A stretch of 64,000 nucleotides of DNA from Winogradskyella costae (GCF_013403865.1 NZ_JABFDK010000005.1:124001-188000), one strand, 5' to 3'. Shown: positions 17,762-26,009, numbered from the stretch's first letter. The notes: generated by a model from the sequence alone, not told the origin. Numbers and translations are program-made.

Positions 17762-19639
17762 TTATCTCTTCAAAGTAAAATGTCCAGTTTTTTTAATTCC
17801 AGAGTTTGTTGTAAAGAGAAACCAATAATCTGATGATGGAAGTTGTAATCTATTGTAAGTTCCATTCCAACCAATATTGGAGTATGGCTTGAAAGTATAT
17901 AGTAACTTTCCATATCTATTAAAAATTGTTATTGTAGATTCTCTTTTTACTTTTTCAGATACTCCTTTTATATTCCAAAAGTCATTAATACCATCGTTAT
18001 TAGGTGTAATAAATTTAGGAAATACAATACTTGTTAATGATTCATTATTAATAAAACAATCTAATTTTAAATAAAAATTGGATATTCCAACGCAACCTTT
18101 TTCATCTGTAACTTTAATGAAAATTTCCTGAATTTGATCCTGCAAATAGTATATCTCAGATATTTGATTATTGCTTGTCTCTGCATCTATATAACTTAAA
18201 TAATAAGACGTTTCAAAACTTCCTTCATCTATAATTATGTCATTTTCAATATCATTTAGGTTGAAATAACCAATATCGTCTTGATCAAAATAACAACTCT
18301 CTAGAAGTGTAGGGGATTGAATATCAGACAAGGGTAGTAAATTTGGACGAACATTATTAATTACTTGAAAATTATAAATTAAGTTACAGCCACTATTATT
18401 TTTTTCTACACTTACAAATAAAGTTTCAATATTTTGGGTGCTCTGATATTGTGTTAAAATTGGATTTACTGTGGGATTAACTTCAGGGTCTACATTATAA
18501 TATGTGAAGGATAAATTATCATTACCATTTATTTGCATTTGCATTGATACTTGAGTCAAGTCAAATATATTATATGTGTCTTCATAACACATTTCTAAAT
18601 TTATTGGTTGATTAGCATTTGGATACGTAGTAATAACAATATCTAATGGGAAAATATCGTACTCACCTGTTAATGAATTTTCTATTCTGATATAAATGGT
18701 TTGGCCTCCAACTATAGTGTTTGTCCAATCTCCATTTATCTCATTTATATTATTTTGGGCATCATCAAGAGTTATATAAGTAGCTGTAGTAAATACTATT
18801 GCTTCATGTCGCCCAGCTGCTCCATACCACTCATCTTCCGGATTTGAATTTTGAATAATATCGGTAAAAGTGAAATTAGTTAAGTCTATTTGAAATAATT
18901 TATTTGGGGTTATTCCATATAATTTTCCTAACTCTGACGCCAATCCATAAGTTTCATTTGGAAGTTGCCCTAAATCAATGTGAGAAATATAGTCTCTTTC
19001 ATCATTTACTGTTACTTCATAGAGTCTGTAATTATCTCTAGATAACCTCCAAGAAATATACATTTTATTATTTAATAATACAAAATCTCCTCCAGAACTT
19101 CCGGTTCCAAATTCATGCCAATGTTCACTGCTAAATATTCCTGTTGGAGAAATATTTACTCTCAAAACATAAGATTCTGTTCCAAGTCCAATGTACAAAT
19201 TATCTAAATCATCAAATGATAGTGCGTTACTTTTAAAATAGGAATAATTAGAGGAAAAGAAATTACAATTATCATCTAAAGAAGAAATAATATCCCCATT
19301 ACAGAGAAATATTTGTTGATTTGAATCTATTGCTATATCAGTGAAACCTCCACCGCCTTCTGATTGACATAAAATTGTACTATTCGGATTGTTAGATGGT
19401 GAATTAACAGAGTAAATATTACCTTGTGAGGTCGAAATTAAAACTTCTTCTAAAAAATAATCATTTTCTGCTCCAACAGTTTGTAAAACATAATTTTCAA
19501 TTTCTTCAATGATGAAATTGGAATAACCATCTCCATTATCATCGCAAAGATTTATTTCTAAATTTTGGGAACAAACTATATTTGTTGCTATTATTATTAA
19601 TAGTATGGTTAGAAAGAACCTCAAAAATTGTATGTTCAT
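17762..19639 (-). CDS. Cassette 5: secreted protein with T9SS type B (CHU_C) sorting domain
   Basis: A 625-aa secreted protein. The signal peptide is residues 1-24 (ending IVCSQ). The middle region (about 60-330) has repeated short strands suggestive of a beta-propeller (IAIDSNQQIFLCNGD, LDNLYIGLGTESYVLRV). The C-terminal ~90 residues form a gliding-motility/T9SS type B domain: FPKFITPNNDGINDFWNI, ITIFNRYGKLLY, GWNGTYN and FTLKR. Such proteins are exported across the outer membrane by the type IX system and usually attached at the surface. This is the largest cargo gene and fills cassette 5, with a perfect 10-bp end pair. Confidence 0.87.
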   Translation of the reverse strand: MNIQFLRFFLTILLIIIATNIVCSQNLEINLCDDNGDGYSNFIIEEIENYVLQTVGAENDYFLEEVLISTSQGNIYSVNSPSNNPNSTILCQSEGGGGFTDIAIDSNQQIFLCNGDIISSLDDNCNFFSSNYSYFKSNALSFDDLDNLYIGLGTESYVLRVNISPTGIFSSEHWHEFGTGSSGGDFVLLNNKMYISWRLSRDNYRLYEVTVNDERDYISHIDLGQLPNETYGLASELGKLYGITPNKLFQIDLTNFTFTDIIQNSNPEDEWYGAAGRHEAIVFTTATYITLDDAQNNINEINGDWTNTIVGGQTIYIRIENSLTGEYDIFPLDIVITTYPNANQPINLEMCYEDTYNIFDLTQVSMQMQINGNDNLSFTYYNVDPEVNPTVNPILTQYQSTQNIETLFVSVEKNNSGCNLIYNFQVINNVRPNLLPLSDIQSPTLLESCYFDQDDIGYFNLNDIENDIIIDEGSFETSYYLSYIDAETSNNQISEIYYLQDQIQEIFIKVTDEKGCVGISNFYLKLDCFINNESLTSIVFPKFITPNNDGINDFWNIKGVSEKVKRESTITIFNRYGKLLYTFKPYSNIGWNGTYNRLQLPSSDYWFLFTTNSGIKKTGHFTLKR

Positions 19640-19666
19640 AATTTTATAATGTGGGGAATTACTGCC

Positions 19667-19788
19667 AACGTGTGTGTGTGATTAGTAGCGTGGTTAAGCA
19701 ACTAAATTAGTAAATAATTACTGACCAAGAAAGTCCGCGAGGACTTTCGTAAGTAGGCGAGAACAAGCCATTAATTATACACGGTGTT
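19667..19788 (-). repeat. attC-like site R6
   Basis: 122 bases from AAC to GTT. Its central hairpin (GAAAGTCC-GCGA-GGACTTTC, 19729-19748) differs in sequence from that of R3, but both arms have changed together so pairing is kept. Confidence 0.78.
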
Positions 19789-19800
19789 GTAAGCTGGTTT

Positions 19801-20397
19801 TTATTCATTTTTCCATTTTTGTATTATTGTTAAGGCTGAATCTAAACTCACTTCTTTTATTGAAGGAAATTCGGGTATGTCTTTATATAAAATTTCATTC
19901 GCAGCTGTTCCACATAAGTATAAATTATTCTTTTCAGCGTACTTATACATACTGTCAAGTTTCATTTCATTTGACTTTCTTTTTTCGTCAGTTGCTAAAG
20001 AGTCAAAAAGTATTATTGAATATTCTTCTAATTCATAATCATAGGTCAGATATAATTTAGATTTTATGTTTGCATTTATATTTTTTGAATAAATATCAGT
20101 TTCAAATACTTTATTTTTGGTTAATGAGCTAATTAATAAATTTTTGTCAATTTTCAATTTGTCATTTGTTTCTAATTCAAACTTTTTCTTGACTTTAAAA
20201 TTTGGATAAATTAAAGTATCAGAAGCTTTAATTTCAGATAGAGAACTATCTTTTTTTGATTCTATCCAAAATGAGGATTCTTTTCCAATCCAATTTTCGT
20301 TTAATTCAGTAAGACCTTTAGCTGTTTTTTCAGTCGTCTTATCACACGAATAGAGAATGGCGATTGAAATGATTATTATAAAGTTCCTAATTTTCAT
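19801..20397 (-). CDS. Cassette 6: hypothetical lipoprotein
   Basis: A 198-aa protein from the ATG at 20397 (a TTG at 20409 would add four residues). A lipoprotein signal is clear: MKIRNFIIIISIAILYSC, with the lipidated cysteine at residue 18. The rest is hydrophilic and lysine/glutamate rich, with no domain I recognise. Predicted periplasmic or outer-membrane anchored. Fills cassette 6 (19786-20421), whose end pair has one mismatch. Confidence 0.72.
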   Translation of the reverse strand: MKIRNFIIIISIAILYSCDKTTEKTAKGLTELNENWIGKESSFWIESKKDSSLSEIKASDTLIYPNFKVKKKFELETNDKLKIDKNLLISSLTKNKVFETDIYSKNINANIKSKLYLTYDYELEEYSIILFDSLATDEKRKSNEMKLDSMYKYAEKNNLYLCGTAANEILYKDIPEFPSIKEVSLDSALTIIQKWKNE

Positions 20398-20418
20398 ATG
20401 AGTATTCAACTTGCTTAC

Positions 20419-20545
20419 AGCGTTGTTGTGTATGGTTAGTTGCGTGGTTAAGCCACTAAGTTAGCAAACATTTACGAACCCGTGAATATTCCGCAGGAAT
20501 ATTCGCAAGTAGGCAAGAACCAAGCAATTAATTATACACGGTGTT
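20419..20545 (-). repeat. attC-like site R7
   Basis: 127 bases. The left core reads AGC instead of AAC. Central hairpin GAATATTCC-GCA-GGAATATTC (20484-20504) is a perfect 9-bp stem; it differs from R3 by an A-to-T change matched by T-to-A on the other arm. Confidence 0.78.
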
Positions 20546-20576
20546 GTAAATAGTGCTTTAATTTTATATTCTACAA

Positions 20577-21179
20577 TCATTTATTCAGGTTGTAGAGTAA
20601 AGTTTCACTTTCTTTATCTTTAGTTTTTCTAACTAAGCTGCCTATTTTGTTTTTGAAATTAGTATCGTCCGTAACATAAACAGGACAACTAATGTGTATA
20701 TGCTTAGTTATTGTATTTAAAGGATAATCTTTGTCCATGGTTGGATATAAAATATCATCCTCTAAAACACCCTCAATAAATTGTTTTCCAGTTTCTTTAA
20801 ATTTATATTCATAATAAATTGAGTCAGGCGTATTCGAGCCAAAAAGTTCAGAGTTTGGGTCATCAATTATTTCTTGCAAAGAATCTCTAATAGGTCTCTT
20901 AGAATAGTTCAAGTAGAAGGTAAGTATTCTTATTGTATCTTTCTCGTGTTCTAGTTTGCTTGTTATACTGTCAATATCGCTATCAGCATTGTATAGTAAA
21001 AGTCCTCTATAAGTTTTATTTACTTGAATTGTATCAGCATAATATAATTCGAATTCAAATTCCCCTTTCTCATATTCTATATCTTTGTTTTCCGATTTAT
21101 CATAATCGTTACAAGCTAAAGCCAAAATCATTAATGATAATGCTAGGTAGATTTCTATTTTGCGTTTGAGTGCTCGCAT
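20577..21179 (-). CDS. Cassette 7: hypothetical lipoprotein
   Basis: A 200-aa protein with a basic N-terminus, a hydrophobic stretch and lipobox LALAC (cysteine at residue 23), so a predicted lipoprotein. The mature part is acidic and tyrosine rich (ELYYADTIQVNKTYRGLLLY), probably beta-rich. HIHISCPVYVTDD near the C-terminus is the only other striking segment. No family recognised. It fills cassette 7 (20543-21189), framed by a perfect 8-bp pair. Confidence 0.72.
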   Translation of the reverse strand: MRALKRKIEIYLALSLMILALACNDYDKSENKDIEYEKGEFEFELYYADTIQVNKTYRGLLLYNADSDIDSITSKLEHEKDTIRILTFYLNYSKRPIRDSLQEIIDDPNSELFGSNTPDSIYYEYKFKETGKQFIEGVLEDDILYPTMDKDYPLNTITKHIHISCPVYVTDDTNFKNKIGSLVRKTKDKESETLLYNLNK

Positions 21180-21186
21180 TGTTTAC

Positions 21187-21313
21187 AACGTTGTTGTGTA
21201 TGGTTAGTTGCGTGGTTAAGCAACTAATTTAGCAAACTTTTACGAACCCGTGAAAATTCCTCAGGAATTTTCGCAAGTAAGCTCTAAAAAGCAATTAATT
21301 ATACACGGCTTAA
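21187..21313 (-). repeat. attC-like site R8 with mutated right core
   Basis: About 127 bases. The left core AAC and a perfect 9-bp hairpin (21252-21272) are intact. The right core, expected GGTGTTG, reads GGCTTAA (21307-21313), so this junction is predicted to be inactive. Confidence 0.72.
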
Positions 21314-21325
21314 GTATGCAGTTTT

Positions 21326-21883
21326 TTAATTTTCAATTCGTTCATATTCCAATTTGTTATTTTCCATTGAGAGTGAAACAACCATAATAATTGGAACGTA
21401 TTCATCTCTCTTAAAATATGACTCTCTTATGAATTCTTCATTGAACTTATAGTTCACATAGTATGATTTATTGCTAACAAGTTCATTTGGATATTCATAG
21501 CATAGAAAAACACAACTGCTTTTTCTTGTTTCAAAATTTTTCCCGTTTTCAATTTCAAGAATTAAACGGTTTTTATCTTTTTCAGCGATTTTTATAGTCG
21601 TTTTCTGAAACCGTTCAGGCATTCCTGTAACTTCGTTTTCCAGAATTTCAAAATCTTCTAAAAGTTCAATATTCGCATAGTCCAGATCTTTCTTAACATC
21701 TGTTTTAGAATGTGAAAATGAATCAATAGTATTTAGAAATAAGAAATATACGCAGAAGAAAATTATAATTCCACTTATTAAAAGCCCGATTTTTGACTTT
21801 CCCTTTTTCCGCAACACGAAAAAAATAATCGATGACAAAATTAGAAGTAGCAAAATTATCACATACACAATCAAAACTCCCAT
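21326..21883 (-). CDS. Cassette 8: hypothetical two-helix membrane protein
   Basis: A 185-aa protein from the ATG at 21883 (a TTG two codons earlier is possible). Two TM segments lie near residues 3-24 and 31-52, separated by the basic KKGKSKIG. An extracytoplasmic domain of about 130 residues follows, with VFLCYEYP near its centre. No family recognised. Fills cassette 8 (about 21308-21950); only the inner seven bases of its end pair survive because the right core of R8 is mutated. Confidence 0.7.
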   Translation of the reverse strand: MGVLIVYVIILLLLILSSIIFFVLRKKGKSKIGLLISGIIIFFCVYFLFLNTIDSFSHSKTDVKKDLDYANIELLEDFEILENEVTGMPERFQKTTIKIAEKDKNRLILEIENGKNFETRKSSCVFLCYEYPNELVSNKSYYVNYKFNEEFIRESYFKRDEYVPIIMVVSLSMENNKLEYERIEN

Positions 21884-21947
21884 TCCCAAAATTTTCTAAT
21901 TTTTATTTTCAATTCTTAAATTCGTTGCTTGTGCTCAAATTGCATAC

Positions 21948-22070
21948 AACGGTTTGTGTATGGTTAGTTGCGTGGTTCAGCAACTAATTTAGCAAATAAA
22001 TCACAGATAGAATATTCCGAAGGAATGTTCGTGAGTCGCAAGTACCTAGCAATTAATTATACACGGTGTT
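21948..22070 (-). repeat. attC-like site R9
   Basis: 123 bases from AAC to GTT. The hairpin GAATATTCC-GAA-GGAATGTTC (22010-22030) keeps nine pairs including one G-T wobble. The right core is GTTA rather than GTTG, showing that conservation stops after GTT. Confidence 0.76.
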
Positions 22071-22227
22071 ACCAACAGGTGTTTTGTCACATTAACTAAC
22101 AGAGAACTCTAAATAACTCTTCTTATTTAATACATAATTTTAGACCTAAGTTATAGTATTTTGAATGGAACAAATTAAATATATAATAAATCTACTTTTT
22201 TCATTACTATATTTGAATTTAAAATTA

Positions 22228-22266
22228 AAAAAAATAGCTTGGGTCCATGACCAAAGCTATTTTTTC
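22228..22266 (-). terminator. Hairpin terminator downstream of cassette 9 operon
   Basis: An inverted repeat AAATAGCTT...AAAGCTATTT with an inner GGTC/GACC pair, flanked by A-runs and T-runs on either side. It lies about 30 bases past the stop of the plug-like gene and could act in both directions. Confidence 0.75.
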
Positions 22267-22297
22267 TCGACTTACTCTGTTAATGTGATACTGCAAC

Positions 22298-22801
22298 CTA
22301 TTCTTTCTTCCCTTTCTTTGTTGTAATAACTATAGCTCCATTTGCGGCATTGTATTTTTTTATAGCCTTCTCATCTTTAAAAACTTCTATCTTTTCTATA
22401 TCATCAGGTGATAATTTATCTAGCGTTTCTTTATTAGATACTTTACCGTCAATAATTATCACTGGTGTTGTGCCTTTAAAATTAGTTTTTCCGTTGGTTT
22501 TGTCTAATTCATGTTTTTTATTGGTTGTAACAAGTATGACTCCATTGGGTGCATTATATTTTTTTATGGCTTTATCACGTTTTATTACAACAACACTAGC
22601 AATCATATCAGTATCTATTAAGTCCATACTAAAATCGAATTTTTTTCCGTCAACATAAATATCTGGTTTAGCCCCTTCTTTTGCCTTTACATGCAGCTTT
22701 TCCTTCTTTTGGTTATCCTTTTTTTCTATTTTAAATTCTTGTGCTTGCATTAACGAAATTGAGAATAATAGAGCACATACCGTTAAAATTAAATTTTTCA
22801 T
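22298..22801 (-). CDS. Cassette 9: secreted TonB-plug-like protein, two repeats
   Basis: A 167-aa protein with signal peptide (1-20, ending MQAQ) and two copies of a plug-like motif. The first copy is about 46-97 (PDIYVDGKKF ... VVVIKRDKAIKKYNAPNGVILVTTNKK). The second is about 112-165 (PVIIIDGKVSNKE ... IEKIEVFKDEKAIKKYNAANGAIVITTKKGK). This is the PLYVIDG...I-VLKDA-A---YG--GANGVI-ITTKKG pattern of TonB-dependent receptor plugs, but no barrel follows. It probably acts in the periplasm. It is third in a sigma/anti-sigma operon, which suggests an envelope-signalling role; that is inference. Confidence 0.78.
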   Translation of the reverse strand: MKNLILTVCALLFSISLMQAQEFKIEKKDNQKKEKLHVKAKEGAKPDIYVDGKKFDFSMDLIDTDMIASVVVIKRDKAIKKYNAPNGVILVTTNKKHELDKTNGKTNFKGTTPVIIIDGKVSNKETLDKLSPDDIEKIEVFKDEKAIKKYNAANGAIVITTKKGKKE

Positions 22802-22836
22802 GATTTTAAATGTTTGATTATTAATAAATATTTGAT

Positions 22837-23268
22837 TTATTGTTCTTTAGTAGTGTAAATAATTACGATTTCATTTTCATAAATAATACTTTGTTCAATT
22901 TCTGCTGAAACTGAATTAGAAACCATTTCTTTAGCCAAACTTAACAGAACTTCTTTCTCAGAATAATTCGATTCTTCTTGTTTAGGATTCGCTAAAAAAA
23001 GAGAAATAAATAATACAACTGAGGCTGCTGCAGATAGGATGCAAACAAATAGCTTACGTTTTCTGTTTTTTCTATTTTGAAATGATTCCCATAAACTCTT
23101 ATTAAAATCTTTTGGTGTTTCCGTTTTGTTATTTTTTACAAAAGCAGACCATGCATCCAATGAAGGCTCTAAATTATCAGTACTGTCAAACAAAAATTGT
23201 TCTTCACTTAAAGTACTTTGCCCTTCCTTATATTTTTTGATTAACCGTTCAGTTTTATCCTCTTTCAT
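22837..23268 (-). CDS. Cassette 9: probable anti-sigma factor
   Basis: A 143-aa protein with a cytoplasmic N-terminal half (about 1-72, including TERLIKKYKEGQSTLSEEQF and FNKSLWESFQNRKNRKRK). One TM helix follows (about 74-92), then a short periplasmic tail. It overlaps the sigma gene by 14 bases, the classic coupling of ECF sigma factor with its membrane anti-sigma factor. It lacks a FecR-type C-terminal domain, so the ligand input may come from the plug-like protein encoded 35 bases downstream. Confidence 0.8.
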   Translation of the reverse strand: MKEDKTERLIKKYKEGQSTLSEEQFLFDSTDNLEPSLDAWSAFVKNNKTETPKDFNKSLWESFQNRKNRKRKLFVCILSAAASVVLFISLFLANPKQEESNYSEKEVLLSLAKEMVSNSVSAEIEQSIIYENEIVIIYTTKEQ

Positions 23269-23764
23269 AACTATAAGTTTTTTCTAGTTGTACACTTACC
23301 TGCTTTCTTGCTCGAGATAACAAAACTCTTACATGTTCAATTTTAAGTTCTGTAGCAGCGGCTATTTCAATAAATTCATAACCATCTAAGTCTCTCATTA
23401 TTACAACTTCTCTTTGCTGCTCTGGTAGACTCGCAACAATCTTTCTAATAATAGTATTTAACTCTTGCCATTCTAGTGCTTCTCTACCATTTTCTGATTT
23501 CACGATCTCAAGCTGAAAAGAAGAATCATTAATATCTAACTTCTTTTTTCTAAGCATATCAATACAATGATTTCTAGCAGTAGAAAACACTAAACCTTGA
23601 ATATTAGGATGCTCTGCAATTTGCTTTCGCTTTATCCAAAGTTTCATCATTATGTCTTGGATCGCATCTTCAGCGTTTGCTCTACCGCCTAGTATTCTAG
23701 AAACCATTGGAAACAAACGTTCGGATAATGAAAATACCTTAAGTCTAAATTCTGTTTTATTCAT
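23255..23764 (-). CDS. Cassette 9: ECF sigma factor
   Basis: A 169-aa ECF sigma factor. Region 2 is ILGGRANAEDAIQDIMMKLWI with the 2.3/2.4 segment GLVFSTARNHCIDMLRKKK. Region 4 is LPEQQREVVIMRDLDGYEF ending in the HTH ELKIEHVRVLLSRARKQV. Length and motifs are complete, in contrast to the sigma gene at 6.2 kb. It directs RNA polymerase to unknown promoters, probably including its own; 250 bases of leader lie upstream within the same cassette. It is first in the operon with the anti-sigma and plug-like genes. Confidence 0.9.
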   Translation of the reverse strand: MNKTEFRLKVFSLSERLFPMVSRILGGRANAEDAIQDIMMKLWIKRKQIAEHPNIQGLVFSTARNHCIDMLRKKKLDINDSSFQLEIVKSENGREALEWQELNTIIRKIVASLPEQQREVVIMRDLDGYEFIEIAAATELKIEHVRVLLSRARKQVSVQLEKTYSYERG

Positions 23765-24015
23765 TATATCTTAATAACGATAAAATGGATATAGATATAA
23801 CAAAAAAAAGTGGTTTTTTTAATTAATTATGGTAAGCAGATGATAATCAATATGTTGTGAAATATTTTTTTAAAGTGAAAGACTCAGAATCTCTTTGGAA
23901 TTGAAAAACACTTATTGTTAAGGATAGGATAAACTAGTGGTTTTTATAAAATCTAAAATTTTGATTTGTTACCTTAAGTTAATGAATTTGTCGATGTAAA
24001 TTAGTGCTTGTTGGT
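23765..24015. other. Leader region of the cassette 9 sigma operon
   Basis: 251 AT-rich bases between the sigma start and site R10 with no gene. The promoter of the sigma operon should lie here, but I cannot point to a convincing consensus. Confidence 0.45.
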
Positions 24016-24531
24016 AAGTTGTTATATGAGTACAATCACTCACGTTATCCCTATCTTAATACCAGATAACAAAAGTTATAGCACTCCCTTCTTAGTTTAT
24101 AAAACTACGCAATACTTTGCAAAGTTTAGTACGTAACTTAACGTACATATCCATAAAAATAAGGTAGTTATGAGACTTATAGTTACTGTTCTCGTAATGG
24201 CATAAAAAAAAAACTAAGCGATTGCTGAGCATTTTAGATGGTGTTTGATGGGGTTGGGTGGTTTTTGAAGCTGTCTAAGTGATGCTTTGTTTTTATTGTA
24301 GACGGCTAAGTGATGGATACGATTGTTTTAAATAAATTGATGCTTGGTTATAATGCTTCTCGATACATTCTGACAAAAAGGTCGGAACACTCGAAGTGAC
24401 GGTTTGGGTGGGTTTTATGTGCGTTGGTACATAAGTTACAGATAGATCCGAGCGCAGCGAATTGGTGAAGCTATATTCTGTGAGGATTTTGGTAAGTGGG
24501 CTAGGATTAGCTATAAATTATATGCGTTGTT
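24016..24531 (-). repeat. Long composite attC-like site R10 (type B)
   Basis: 516 bases. It parallels R4 throughout: GTTATATGAGTACAATCA, TTTATAAAACTACGCAATAC, GCATTTTAG, the CTCGATACAT hairpin block, GATAGATCCGAGCGCAG and the final GGTAAGTGGGCTAGGATTAG. The left core reads AAG instead of AAC. It carries about 35 extra bases relative to R4, near 24280-24320. Confidence 0.7.
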
Positions 24532-24542
24532 AGGCAACATAT

Positions 24543-25307
24543 TTATTTATAATATTCATATTCTCGTTCTAATACATATAACGGAAAATTATCTACAAAA
24601 TCAATTCTTTTGATCCAATTATTGTTTTTGTCATAATCATATTTATACTTTATCTCTCTAATTAAGTTGTTATCTTTATCATACCGTTGTTTTTCAACTA
24701 TATATTCAAGTTCATTATATTTCAAATTCCAACTATTATCAATTTTATTATCTTCAGAATAACTGATTATTTCAACTTCATTTCCATTCTTATCGTATTT
24801 GAATAAATATTTACTGTACAAATCACCATCCAAGTACCAGTTTTTTTCAATATCCCCATTTTCGTTATAGTGTAATTTACATACGGTGCCATTTTCCCCA
24901 TTATCCCATTCAGTCATAGTTTTATTGTCACCATATTTGTAGGAAATAATAGTATTTAAACTGCCATCTGAACTATATTCTTTTTTTACGGTTAGTAAAT
25001 CGAGCTTATTATATTCGTATTTAGATTTTTGATTTAAAAGACCATTTGAATCGTAATTACTTACCTCTATAATGTTTCCTTTTTCATTATATCTTTTCTC
25101 ATAGTCCGAATTAAAAGATTCTCTTTTTCGTTCACCTTTTGAAATAATGTTAAAGCTATCCTTAGCACTAAATGATGTTTCTTTATATGAAAGAACTTTA
25201 CTCTTTAATTTATCTTCAACCCAATCATTTTCTTTTATTTCGTTTGCACAATTATTAAGAGTTAATGTTGCTAATAATCCTAAGATCAAAATTCTCCAGT
25301 TATTCAT
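24543..25307 (-). CDS. Cassette 10: lipoprotein with YD/Rhs-like repeats
   Basis: A 254-aa protein from the ATG at 25307. MNNWRILILGLLATLTLNNC gives a lipobox with cysteine 20; an ATG at 25337 would add ten residues. The mature chain is built of about seven 20-residue repeats of the form Y-Y---G-------Y--DG (KYEYNKLDLLTVKKEYSSDG, FKYDKNGNEVEIISYSEDN), like the stand-alone YD-repeat or MORN-like lipoproteins of Bacteroidota. Predicted surface or periplasmic beta-structure. Function unknown. Fills cassette 10. Confidence 0.75.
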   Translation of the reverse strand: MNNWRILILGLLATLTLNNCANEIKENDWVEDKLKSKVLSYKETSFSAKDSFNIISKGERKRESFNSDYEKRYNEKGNIIEVSNYDSNGLLNQKSKYEYNKLDLLTVKKEYSSDGSLNTIISYKYGDNKTMTEWDNGENGTVCKLHYNENGDIEKNWYLDGDLYSKYLFKYDKNGNEVEIISYSEDNKIDNSWNLKYNELEYIVEKQRYDKDNNLIREIKYKYDYDKNNNWIKRIDFVDNFPLYVLEREYEYYK

Positions 25308-25351
25308 ATTATTCAATTCACTTAATCTGATTTTCATTTTTCTTATGCTGC

Positions 25352-25843
25352 TTAACGATTTTGCGTATGGTATACTTCGTCTGTTGGCTGCGTTCGGGTG
25401 TTGGCAGCTGGTTTTATTTCGTTTATTAATTTATAAAATTCAGTTCCATTAAATTCAGACCATTTTTTTGAGTATAATCGTTTCTCATTCCGAATCAACC
25501 TAATTTCCGGTTCAGAACTTTTAAAGTATAATTGAACATCATATAGTTTTATTACCCAACTTTTGAAAGGGTCATTTGGGTTTTCTAAAATCAAGTCATT
25601 TTGAAATGTTATCCTGTTTGATTTGAAAATTTCAGAAAACACATTGTTCCAGTATGAGTAAGTTCGGTTTTGAGTTAGTTCAAAGTCAACAATATCACAT
25701 ATAATTCTTTCTAGTCCACTATATTCATCAGTTCCGTCAATTCCGATTAAATTTCCTGTAATTCGAGTAGCATTTATATTGTACCAACCCATTCTGGTTT
25801 CGTCGTATTCAAAAGTCCAATCTGTAATTCTAGTTACTCTCAT
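25352..25843 (-). CDS. Cassette 11: hypothetical protein reading into the repeat
   Basis: A 163-aa soluble protein, aromatic rich, with no signal peptide and no family I recognise (WTFEYDETRMGWYNINATRITGNLIG, FKSWVIKLYDVQLYFKSSEPEIRLI). Its last 18 codons, AANTRTQPTDEVYHTQNR, are encoded by the attC-like site R11, and the stop (25352-25354) lies in the terminal word of the neighbouring cassette. The gene therefore lacks a stop of its own inside the cassette. It sits in cassette 11, with one mismatch in its 9-bp end pair. Confidence 0.68.
   Translation of the reverse strand: MRVTRITDWTFEYDETRMGWYNINATRITGNLIGIDGTDEYSGLERIICDIVDFELTQNRTYSYWNNVFSEIFKSNRITFQNDLILENPNDPFKSWVIKLYDVQLYFKSSEPEIRLIRNEKRLYSKKWSEFNGTEFYKLINEIKPAANTRTQPTDEVYHTQNR
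25354..25402 (-). repeat. Short attC-like site R11
   Basis: Only 49 bases from AAC to GTT. It contains GCGTATGG, TACTTCGTCTGTTGGCTGCG and TTCGGGTGTT. It equals the first third of R5 and lacks the hairpin and right half of the usual sites. It encodes the C-terminus of the cassette 11 protein. Confidence 0.66.
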
Positions 25844-25876
25844 TCTTTATAGTTCGGGTTTTGTCAACTTGCTGCC

Positions 25877-25998
25877 ACCGGTTTTATGTATGAAAGGTAG
25901 CGGATTTTTTGCACTAACTTTTCGGCTTTATACTGACCTTTGATTAATTCATTTCTTTTGTTTAAGCAATTAAACAGCTATTTTTTATATCCATTGTT
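25877..25998 (-). repeat. attC-like site R12 (divergent type)
   Basis: 122 bases from ACC (expected AAC) to GTT. Its interior shares little with the other sites beyond a TTTTGCACTAACTTT block and a TTAATTC stretch. It is included because its flanks still carry the private inverted words of cassettes 11 and 12. Confidence 0.6.
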
Positions 25999-26009
25999 AG
26001 CAGCAGATT

